The notes beneath the pieces were generated by a model that saw only the letters and a list, made by a program, of their open reading frames with translations, was not told the DNA's origin and made no database searches. This document shows, in pieces, positions 1-5,594 of a stretch of DNA of 5,910 bases. The number at the start of each line of letters is the position of its first letter. The first letter of the stretch is position 1. This DNA comes from CAIYRG01 sp035632215 (GTDB lineage: Bacteria; Pseudomonadota; Alphaproteobacteria; Micropepsales; Micropepsaceae): positions 1-5,910 of the forward strand of contig DASQHF010000214.1 in NCBI GenBank assembly GCA_035632215.1, written 5' to 3'. A program made the position numbers and the translations under genes.

Positions 1-17
1 ACTTCAGGAGGACACGG

Positions 18-1610
18 TTACCCCGGTGGTCTTGCCGCGAATTTGGAGCCGCGCACGCACATGCGCCCTTCCGGGTCCTGCCAGAGGCGCTCGGTCGCGT
101 GCAGGTGCCCAAGCGCGCGTGCGACCGTCTGAAAATCGTAGGCCGAGAAACGCTCGGCGAGCTCGGTGTAATAGAGCGGCTTTTCGGCGATGAGGTTCAG
201 AATCTCGTCGGCGAGCGCTGCAACCGCCCGGGCATCGCCGGCCTTGGCCGCGTGATCGGTCTTGCCTTTGACGTAATCGCCGATCTTCGCCGTGACCGCA
301 TAGGCGTAGGCGATGCGCTCGTAGCGCTCCTTGGGGATTCCTTCCCCGATGGTCGCATCGATGCCCACTTTCGCCGTCGTCGGCACGACGCCTACGGGGG
401 TCGGCGGCAGACTCGGATCCAGCGGCTTACCACGCGCATTGGTGACGATGAGGACGTCGCGATCGCCCTGCACGCGCGTCGCGATCGCCCATTCGACGTC
501 CATGGGATTGAACACGTCGATGTCGTCGTCGACGATGACGACATGCTTCAAATCCATGACCGAGAGCGCGGCCAAGATCGCGTTCTTGGCCTCGCCTGCC
601 TGCTTCTTGATCGAGATCACCGCGTGCCAGAAGGCGCAGCCGCCCAAGGTGACGTTGATGTCCTTGACCTGCACACCCGCCGTGCGAAGCGCCTGGCGGA
701 TCGCGGCATAGCGCGTCGGCGCCGCGAGCCAGGTGTTCTCCCAGGGCATATGCAGCGCATAATAGATCGCATCTTTCCGGTGCGAGACCGCCTTGATCTT
801 GACCAGCGGATTCCAGTGCAGCCCGCCCATCAGCCGGGTGAACTCGCCGAAACGTCCCTCCGGCCACGTCCAGCCGGTGGGAAGAATCTCCGCCTCGAGC
901 ACGATCTCCGCATCGGCGATGAAGGGCACATCGATCGTCCGGCACGGCGCAAGCTCAACGGGTGTCCCGCGCAAGCCGCCGGCGATATGCATCTCGTCGA
1001 TTCCCAAGGGCGCGCGGTAGCCCGATGCCATGATCTCCAAAGGATGCGTGCCGATGCTGATCGAGATGGGGAGCGGCCGCCCCGAACGATAGGCGCGATC
1101 GGCAAACAGCCGCATGTTGTTGGGCGTCACGATGTCGATGCCGGTGAGCGTCTTCTCTTTGACGATGAAGCGGTAGATGCCGCTGTTGAAACCAAGCTCG
1201 GGATCCTTGGCGATGACCACACCCGCGGTGATCATCGGGCCACCGTCATAGATCGACGACATCGGCACCGGAAGCTTGTAGAGGTCGACCTCGTCGCCGA
1301 CCATCGTCACCTCGCGGGCGCGCGAGGTGTTGACCATGATGGGCGGGATCGGATGGTCGATCCCGTGCCTCAGCTTCGTTTCGATCTCGCCATAGGTCTT
1401 GACCCCCATGGAGATGATCGCGCGCTCGCGCGAGCGGATGATGCCCGAGACGACGGGTATCGAATAGCCGATGACATTGTGGAACAGGAGCGCTTTGTCC
1501 GATTGATCGACGAGGGTTGCGATGTGGCGGATGTCGACCGGCTGCTTCAGATCAACGAGCTCGCCCGCGTCGCGCAGGCGGTCGAGGAACTGCCGAAAAT
1601 TCTCCTGCAT
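18..1610 (-). CDS. UbiD-family prenylated-FMN-dependent decarboxylase with C-terminal extension
   Basis: This 530-aa protein is a UbiD-family enzyme, a cytoplasmic non-oxidative (de)carboxylase of aromatic or alpha,beta-unsaturated acids that uses prenylated FMN made by UbiX. The cofactor/metal motif NSGIYR is at residues 142-147, with Asn142 and Arg147 matching Asn168 and Arg173 of fungal Fdc1. Glu206 in DEMHIAGGLRG matches the second metal-ligand Glu. EGRFGE at 251-256 supplies the two catalytic glutamates, and the Arg147-Glu251 distance (104) equals that of Fdc1. The family signature DDDIDVFNPMDVEWA is at 361-375. No histidine lies between residues 142 and 189, although the family usually has a metal-binding His there. 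Residues about 455-530 go beyond the UbiD core and resemble a winged helix. The start has a GAGG 8 nt upstream. The gene is divergent from the plus-strand operon. The substrate cannot be read from the sequence, and no ubiX is present in the window. Confidence 0.95.
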   Translation of the reverse strand: MQENFRQFLDRLRDAGELVDLKQPVDIRHIATLVDQSDKALLFHNVIGYSIPVVSGIIRSRERAIISMGVKTYGEIETKLRHGIDHPIPPIMVNTSRAREVTMVGDEVDLYKLPVPMSSIYDGGPMITAGVVIAKDPELGFNSGIYRFIVKEKTLTGIDIVTPNNMRLFADRAYRSGRPLPISISIGTHPLEIMASGYRAPLGIDEMHIAGGLRGTPVELAPCRTIDVPFIADAEIVLEAEILPTGWTWPEGRFGEFTRLMGGLHWNPLVKIKAVSHRKDAIYYALHMPWENTWLAAPTRYAAIRQALRTAGVQVKDINVTLGGCAFWHAVISIKKQAGEAKNAILAALSVMDLKHVVIVDDDIDVFNPMDVEWAIATRVQGDRDVLIVTNARGKPLDPSLPPTPVGVVPTTAKVGIDATIGEGIPKERYERIAYAYAVTAKIGDYVKGKTDHAAKAGDARAVAALADEILNLIAEKPLYYTELAERFSAYDFQTVARALGHLHATERLWQDPEGRMCVRGSKFAARPPG

Positions 1611-1618
1611 GGCCGGGG

Positions 1619-1622
1619 CCTC
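1619..1622 (-). promoter_or_regulatory. Likely ribosome binding site of the UbiD-family gene
   Basis: The minus strand reads GAGG followed by 8 nt and then the ATG at 1610-1608. The spacing suits a Shine-Dalgarno site and supports this start codon. It is only a 4-base match. Confidence 0.45.
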
Positions 1623-1649
1623 GATTCCACAGTAGAGATTAGTCTTTTC

Positions 1650-1676
1650 CTAGCCAATCGCGCGCGCAGGGGCTAG
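1650..1676. promoter_or_regulatory. Inverted repeat CTAGCC-N15-GGCTAG, possible operator
   Basis: Perfect 6-bp arms lie at 1650-1655 and 1671-1676, separated by 15 bases that contain an alternating CG run (1659-1667). The centres of the arms are 21 bp apart, about two helical turns, which suits a dimeric DNA-binding protein contacting one face. The position midway between two divergent genes fits an operator controlling both, and the left arm overlaps the weak minus-strand -35 candidate. No regulator gene is in the window to pair with it. Arms this short can occur by chance. Confidence 0.35.
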
Positions 1677-1710
1677 ATACGGGGAACGAAAACCTTCGAG
1701 CTTTTGAGAC

Positions 1711-2715
1711 ATGAGGGCCCTCCTCCTCCGCCAGCATGGCGGGCTTGAAAACCTGACCGTCGTTGCCGATCACCCGATGCCGAAGGCAACGGAAGGCCAT
1801 GTGGTCATCCGGGTGAAGGCTTCGTCTTTCAACTACCATGACGTGTTCACGGTCAAAGGCATGCCCGGGATCAAGGTGCCGCTTCCCGTGGTCATCGGCC
1901 TCGACATGGCCGGAATCGTGGAGGAGATCGGGCCAGGTGTGCAAGGCTGGACGCGCGGCGATCGTGTGCTCGTCAATCCCCTGAACAAGAAAAAGGGGCT
2001 GATGGGCGAGATGCTCGATGGCGGCATGGAGGAATATTGCCTCGTTGCCGCCGACCAGCTCATCGCTATGCCCGGGCGCGTGAGCTTCGAGGACGCGGCC
2101 TCGCTCCCCGTCGCCTACGGCACCGCGCATCGCATGCTGATCACGCACAACACGGTGAAAAAGGGCGATCGCGTCATCATCCTCGGCGCCTCGGGCGGCG
2201 TGGGCACGGGCTGCGTGATCCTATGCAAGCAGCTCGGCGCAGAAGTGATCGCCTGCGCGTCGTCAGCCGAGAAGATGGCAAAGCTCAAAGAGATCGGCGC
2301 GGATGAAACCATCGACTACACCCAAGTCGATTTCTCCAAATGGGCTGTCGAGCGCTACGGCAAGCCGCAACGGCGGACGTATGAAGGCGGCGTCGACGTC
2401 GTCATCAACTTCACCGGCGGGGATACGTGGCTGCCATCGCTTCGCTCACTGAAACGCGGCGGCAAGCTCCTCGTCTGCGGCGCGACGGCCGGATACGATC
2501 CCAAGGAGGACTTGCGCTATGTCTGGAGCTTCGAGCTCCAGATCATCGGCTCCAATTCCTTCTACGACGAGAACTTGAAGGCGCTGATGGGGATGATCGC
2601 GGAAGGCACATTGAAGCCCGTCATCGACAAGATCGTGCCGCTCGAAGGCGCCGCCGAAGGCTTGCGCCTTATCCAAGACCGCAAGGTCATCGGTAAAGTC
2701 GTGGTGACGCCGTGA
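1711..2715 (+). CDS. Zinc-free MDR-superfamily NAD(P)H oxidoreductase (quinone oxidoreductase / enoyl reductase type)
   Basis: This 334-aa protein has the medium-chain dehydrogenase/reductase fold: an N-terminal GroES-like domain (about 1-120) followed by a Rossmann domain (about 125-270). The dinucleotide-binding loop is GASGGVG at 159-165. The catalytic-zinc ligands of alcohol dehydrogenases are absent: the first Cys position reads NYHD (41-44) and the GHE motif reads GLD (63-65). The four-Cys structural-zinc loop is also missing, and residues 90-105 are Lys/Gly/Met-rich instead. This points to the zinc-independent quinone oxidoreductase or enoyl-thioester reductase branch, so annotation as an alcohol dehydrogenase would mislead. 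An in-frame TGA at 1705-1707 makes ATG 1711 the first possible start. It is the first gene of the operon, and the next gene begins 7 nt after its stop. In this context, reduction of an activated double bond is a reasonable inference; the substrate is unknown. Confidence 0.9.
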   Translation: MRALLLRQHGGLENLTVVADHPMPKATEGHVVIRVKASSFNYHDVFTVKGMPGIKVPLPVVIGLDMAGIVEEIGPGVQGWTRGDRVLVNPLNKKKGLMGEMLDGGMEEYCLVAADQLIAMPGRVSFEDAASLPVAYGTAHRMLITHNTVKKGDRVIILGASGGVGTGCVILCKQLGAEVIACASSAEKMAKLKEIGADETIDYTQVDFSKWAVERYGKPQRRTYEGGVDVVINFTGGDTWLPSLRSLKRGGKLLVCGATAGYDPKEDLRYVWSFELQIIGSNSFYDENLKALMGMIAEGTLKPVIDKIVPLEGAAEGLRLIQDRKVIGKVVVTP

Positions 2716-2722
2716 GCAAATC

Positions 2723-3142
2723 ATGAGCGACGAAATCACTGTCGAGAGCGTTCAGGCCCTCATCACACGGGCGCCGTTTCATCAGTGGCTTGGCTTGAAA
2801 GTGCTCGCGCTCTACGAAGACGGCATCGATCTGCAAGCCACCTGGCGCGAGGAATGGGTGGTCAGTCCCGACCGCCGCTACAGCCATGGCGGCATCTTGG
2901 CCGCGCTTGTCGATCTCGCCGCCGATTGGGCGCTCGTCAGGCGAACGGGGCGCGGCGTGCCGACGATCGATCTCCGCGTCGACTATCATGCCGCCGCGAT
3001 GCCGGGCGATCTCACCGTCAAGGGGCGGGTCGTGAAAGCTGGCGGCCAGTTCTCGACCGCGGAAGCCCATGTCTACGACGCGCAAGGCAAGCTTCTAGCC
3101 AGCGGCCGCGGCACCTATTTCACGGCGCCGCCGAAAACTTGA
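2723..3142 (+). CDS. PaaI-like hotdog-fold acyl-CoA thioesterase
   Basis: This 139-aa, single-domain protein has the length and fold pattern of PaaI-type thioesterases, which hydrolyse acyl- or aryl-CoA esters in the cytoplasm, usually as tetramers. The diagnostic segment SHGGILAALVDLAADWA covers residues 54-70. His55 and Asp64 keep the nine-residue spacing of the His and catalytic Asp in PaaI of the phenylacetate pathway. DLRVDYHAAAMPGDLTVKGRVVKAG follows in order from residue 83 as the central strands of the hotdog sheet (written here only as a pattern of alternating hydrophobic residues). The gene sits 7 nt after the MDR gene and 2 nt before the CoA ligase gene, so it is probably co-transcribed and translationally coupled. 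No good Shine-Dalgarno site precedes it. Encoding it with a CoA ligase suggests product release or removal of dead-end CoA esters; the specificity cannot be told. Confidence 0.9.
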   Translation: MSDEITVESVQALITRAPFHQWLGLKVLALYEDGIDLQATWREEWVVSPDRRYSHGGILAALVDLAADWALVRRTGRGVPTIDLRVDYHAAAMPGDLTVKGRVVKAGGQFSTAEAHVYDAQGKLLASGRGTYFTAPPKT

Positions 3143-3144
3143 AG

Positions 3145-4638
3145 ATGGCGAAGTTCTTCAATCTCGGCGATCTGATCCAGCGCGATCGCGATCAGACGAA
3201 GACCGCGATCATCGACCTCTCCGGCGAAGGCCCGCGCGAGTTCAGCTACGCCGAGTTCGACGCGGCGGCATCTGGCGTCGCTCGCGCGCTTCGCGCCAAG
3301 GGATTGGATCGCGGCGACCGCGTGGCGATCCTGTCCGCGAACCGCGCCGAATATCTGGCGTCCGTGTTCGGCATCATGCGCTCAGGCCTCGTCGCTGTGC
3401 CCGTGAACCACCGGTTTCCACGTTCAACGATTGATTTCATCATCGCGGATTCCGGTGCGAAGCTCGTCTTCTGCGATCATGAGCGGCGTCGCGATTGCCC
3501 GCACATACTTGACGCAATCGAATTCGGCGAAACCTTCGATAGTTTTCTCGACCATGGCCCTTTCGAGTCGGTCATACCTTCGCCGCGCGAGCCTGCAATT
3601 TTCCTTTACACCTCAGGCTCGACCGGAGTGCCCAAAGGCGTGGTGCTTTCGCATCAGGCGCATCTCTGGGTCGTCGAGACGCGGCTCAATCAGGATTACT
3701 CGCGTCATCGCTATCTCGTGGCGGCGCCGCTCTATCACATGAATGCGCTCGCGGTGTCGCAGGTGGTGTGCGGCGGCTACGCGACGCTCGTGCTGCTGCC
3801 GCAATTCAATGCTGCCGCCTACATCGACGCGATCGAGCGCTACCGCTGCACCTGGCTCACGGCCGTGCCGCCGATGATGGCAATGATGTTGCGCGACGAG
3901 CGCCTGAAACACGCCGATCTCTCGTCCGTCGAATTCGTCCGCATGGGTTCGGCGCCTGTGAGCGAGAGCCTGATGGCGGACCTGCATCGCGCGCTCCCCA
4001 AAGCCGCGATCACCAACGCCTACGGCACGACGGAAGGCGGGCCCGTCGTCTTCGGGCCACATCCTTCAGGCTTGCCGCAACCCGAGCTGTCGGTCGGCTA
4101 TCCGCACAGCCAGGTCGCCGTACGATTGCGCGGTGCGGCGGGAGAAATCGCGAATGAAGGCGTGCTCGAGATGAAGGCGCCTTCGATCATGAACGGCTAT
4201 CACAACCGGCCGGACCTGCCCTCGCCCATCACCGAGGACGGCTTCTACATCACTGGCGACGTGTTCCGCCGCGACGAAAACGGATTCCATTTCTTCGTCG
4301 GAAGGACCGACGACATGTTCGTCTCGGGCGGCGAGAACATCTATCCGACCGATGTCGAGCGGATGCTGGAGCGTAACCCCGAGATCGCCCAGGCCGCGGT
4401 TGTGCCGATCGAGGACGAGGTCAAGGGCCAGAAACCCGTCGCCTTCGTGGTGGCAAGGACGGGAAGCCGTCTCAGCGAGGATCAGGTGAAGCAGTATGCG
4501 CTCAAAAACGCGCCCGCCTATCAGCACCCGCGATTCGTCTGGTTTTTGGACCGCCTGCCCTTGTCCTCGACCAATAAGATCGACCGCGCCGCGCTGATAA
4601 GATCGGCGGGAGAGCGAATCAAGGTTCCGCAACCATGA
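3145..4638 (+). CDS. AMP-forming acyl-CoA synthetase (class I adenylate-forming enzyme)
   Basis: This 497-aa ligase activates a carboxylic acid with ATP and then forms its CoA thioester. The ANL motifs appear in order: P-loop YTSGSTGVPKGV (155-166), PLYHMN (195-200), AYGTTEGG (292-299), ITGDVFRRDENGF (369-381), GRTDDMFVSGGENIYPTDVE (386-405) and the C-terminal catalytic lysine Lys478 in LPLSSTNKID. The usual Gly before this lysine is Asn477. The reading frame stays open upstream to an ATG at 2785, but that part overlaps the thioesterase gene and encodes an Arg-rich, unrelated sequence. The true start is ATG 3145, 2 nt after the thioesterase stop, where ligase-like sequence (MAKFFNLGDL) begins. 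The stop overlaps the next start as ATGA. Substrate class (aromatic, fatty or alicyclic acid) cannot be settled by eye. Confidence 0.95.
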   Translation: MAKFFNLGDLIQRDRDQTKTAIIDLSGEGPREFSYAEFDAAASGVARALRAKGLDRGDRVAILSANRAEYLASVFGIMRSGLVAVPVNHRFPRSTIDFIIADSGAKLVFCDHERRRDCPHILDAIEFGETFDSFLDHGPFESVIPSPREPAIFLYTSGSTGVPKGVVLSHQAHLWVVETRLNQDYSRHRYLVAAPLYHMNALAVSQVVCGGYATLVLLPQFNAAAYIDAIERYRCTWLTAVPPMMAMMLRDERLKHADLSSVEFVRMGSAPVSESLMADLHRALPKAAITNAYGTTEGGPVVFGPHPSGLPQPELSVGYPHSQVAVRLRGAAGEIANEGVLEMKAPSIMNGYHNRPDLPSPITEDGFYITGDVFRRDENGFHFFVGRTDDMFVSGGENIYPTDVERMLERNPEIAQAAVVPIEDEVKGQKPVAFVVARTGSRLSEDQVKQYALKNAPAYQHPRFVWFLDRLPLSSTNKIDRAALIRSAGERIKVPQP

Positions 4639-5441
4639 CGACCAAGATCGGCATCGCAGGCTTAGGCGCGATCGGGCGCGCGGTGGCGAAGAAGCTGTGC
4701 TTAGGCGAGATCAGGGGTGTCGCTCTTGCGGGCGTCGCGAGCCGCGATCAGATGAAGGCGCGCGCATTCCTTGCCGAGATCGGCTCGACAGCTCCCGTAG
4801 AAGCAATCGAAGAGCTTGCCAAGCGCGCAGACATCGTCGTCGAGTGTGCGCCCGCAGCCGTCTTTCGCGATATCGCCGTGCCCGTGCTGAGAGCACGGAA
4901 AAGGCTGATGGCATTAAGCGCGGGGCAACTGCTCGCCAACGAAGATCTGATCGAGCTCGCCCGCAAGGAAGGCGGGCAGATCATCGTGCCCACCGGCGCG
5001 CTGATCGGCCTCGATGCGGTCACCGCCGCGGCCGAGGGCGAGATCCGCTCCGTTACCATGATCACGCGCAAGCCGGTGAAGGGCCTCCTAGGCGCGCCCT
5101 ATCTTGCCAAACACGGGATCGAGATCGCGAACATCACCTCGCCCTTGAAGATTTTCGCCGGCACCGCGCGCGAGGCGGCAAAGGGATTCCCCGAGAACGT
5201 CAACGTCGTCGCCGCTTTGTCGCTTGCGGGTATCGGTGCGGACCGCACCACGATCGAGATCTGGGCCGACCCTTCGCTGCAACGAAACGTGCACCGGGTG
5301 GTTGTCGACTCCGATGCCGCGCGCTTCGAGATGACGATCGAGAATATTCCGAGCGAGAACCCGAAGACGGGACGGATCACCGGCCTCTCGGTGTTGGCGG
5401 CGCTGCGCAAGCTCCACGCGCCGCTGCGCGTGGGGACCTGA
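4635..5441 (+). CDS. nadX: NadX-like L-aspartate dehydrogenase
   Basis: This 268-aa protein matches the aspartate dehydrogenase family (EC 1.4.1.21), which oxidises L-aspartate to iminoaspartate with NAD(P)+. In NAD biosynthesis this replaces aspartate oxidase NadB. The N-terminal Rossmann domain has GIAGLGAIGRA at 6-16. The family signatures follow: VPTGALIGLDA (118-128), ENVNVVAALSLAGIGADRT (187-205), His220 in RNVHRVVVDS, which may be the active-site His, and ENIPSENPKTGRITGLSVLA (236-255). The length is normal. Its ATG overlaps the ligase stop by 4 nt, so the two are translationally coupled; AAGG at 4621-4624 lies 10 nt upstream. It is the last gene of the operon. No nadA or nadC is nearby, so a role in catabolism rather than NAD synthesis is possible. 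The symbol rests on family resemblance only. Confidence 0.88.
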   Translation: MTTKIGIAGLGAIGRAVAKKLCLGEIRGVALAGVASRDQMKARAFLAEIGSTAPVEAIEELAKRADIVVECAPAAVFRDIAVPVLRARKRLMALSAGQLLANEDLIELARKEGGQIIVPTGALIGLDAVTAAAEGEIRSVTMITRKPVKGLLGAPYLAKHGIEIANITSPLKIFAGTAREAAKGFPENVNVVAALSLAGIGADRTTIEIWADPSLQRNVHRVVVDSDAARFEMTIENIPSENPKTGRITGLSVLAALRKLHAPLRVGT

Positions 5442-5461
5442 CGTGATTCTCCGATCATCAC

Positions 5462-5575
5462 ATTTGTCATTCCCGGCCGAGCGGCCGAAGGCCGCGAGGG
5501 GAAGGGAACCCAGACGCGTCTGGATCCCCTTCCCTCGCGCTCGCAAAAGGCTCGCGCTCGCCGGGGATGACAAAT
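5462..5575. repeat. 114-bp imperfect palindromic intergenic element
   Basis: The outer arms at 5462-5477 (ATTTGTCATTCCCGGC) and 5560-5575 pair over 16 bp with one G-T mismatch, which is a G-U wobble in RNA. The centre is a perfect 14-bp palindrome, CCAGACGCGTCTGG (5510-5523). Between these, GCGAGGG (5494-5500) pairs with CCCTCGC (5532-5538), and AAGGG (5502-5506) with CCCTT (5527-5531). The left flank holds its own hairpin, GCGGCC-GAA-GGCCGC (5481-5495). The right flank has an 11-bp direct repeat, CTCGCGCTCGC (5534-5544 and 5551-5561). It looks like a dispersed REP/MITE-type element of alphaproteobacterial genomes. It has no coding content, no obvious target-site duplication and no T-tract. 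Its transcript could fold strongly after the operon and protect the mRNA end or slow polymerase. Confidence 0.8.
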
Positions 5576-5581
5576 AACGGC

Positions 5582-5585
5582 AGGA
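5582..5585 (+). promoter_or_regulatory. Likely ribosome binding site of the aldo/keto reductase gene
   Basis: AGGA lies 9 nt before the ATG at 5595. An in-frame TGA at 5568-5570 rules out an ATG further upstream, so the site and the stop agree on this start. Confidence 0.5.
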
Positions 5586-5594
5586 CGCATTTTC

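Larger units (their letters stand above)
1611..1710. promoter_or_regulatory. Divergent promoter region between the UbiD gene and the four-gene operon
   Basis: These 100 bases separate two genes read in opposite directions, so promoters for both must lie here or just inside the genes. No strong sigma70 boxes are visible. The best minus-strand candidate is TTGGCT (1657-1652), a 17-nt spacer and TACTGT (1634-1629). Each box matches consensus at only three of six bases, and the implied leader would be very short. On the plus strand TAGATA (1674-1679) resembles a -10 box but lacks a matching -35. A spaced inverted repeat (1650-1676) lies in the middle. The gene at 1711 has only weak Shine-Dalgarno-like bases upstream. 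Confidence 0.5.

Noticed and set aside
6..11. AGGAGG as a ribosome binding site for a plus-strand gene.
   Set aside because: No plausible plus-strand reading frame with family support follows. The region downstream is the minus-strand UbiD coding sequence.
99..1676. A 525-codon open frame on the plus strand lying antisense to the UbiD gene.
   Set aside because: It is rich in Arg, Asp and His, has no recognisable domain, and covers a gene with clear UbiD motifs on the other strand. Long antisense frames are common in GC-rich DNA.
1639..2148. A minus-strand open frame of 169 codons over the start of the MDR gene.
   Set aside because: It has no recognisable family, overlaps a well-supported oxidoreductase gene, and would cross the divergent promoter region.
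5464..5469. TTGTCA as a -35 box for the aldo/keto reductase gene.
   Set aside because: There is no -10-like hexamer at 16-18 bp downstream, and the hexamer is part of the palindrome's outer arm.
5494..5538. The inner stem of the palindrome as an intrinsic terminator of the operon.
   Set aside because: The stem is strong, but no T-tract follows on either strand, so rho-independent termination cannot be claimed.
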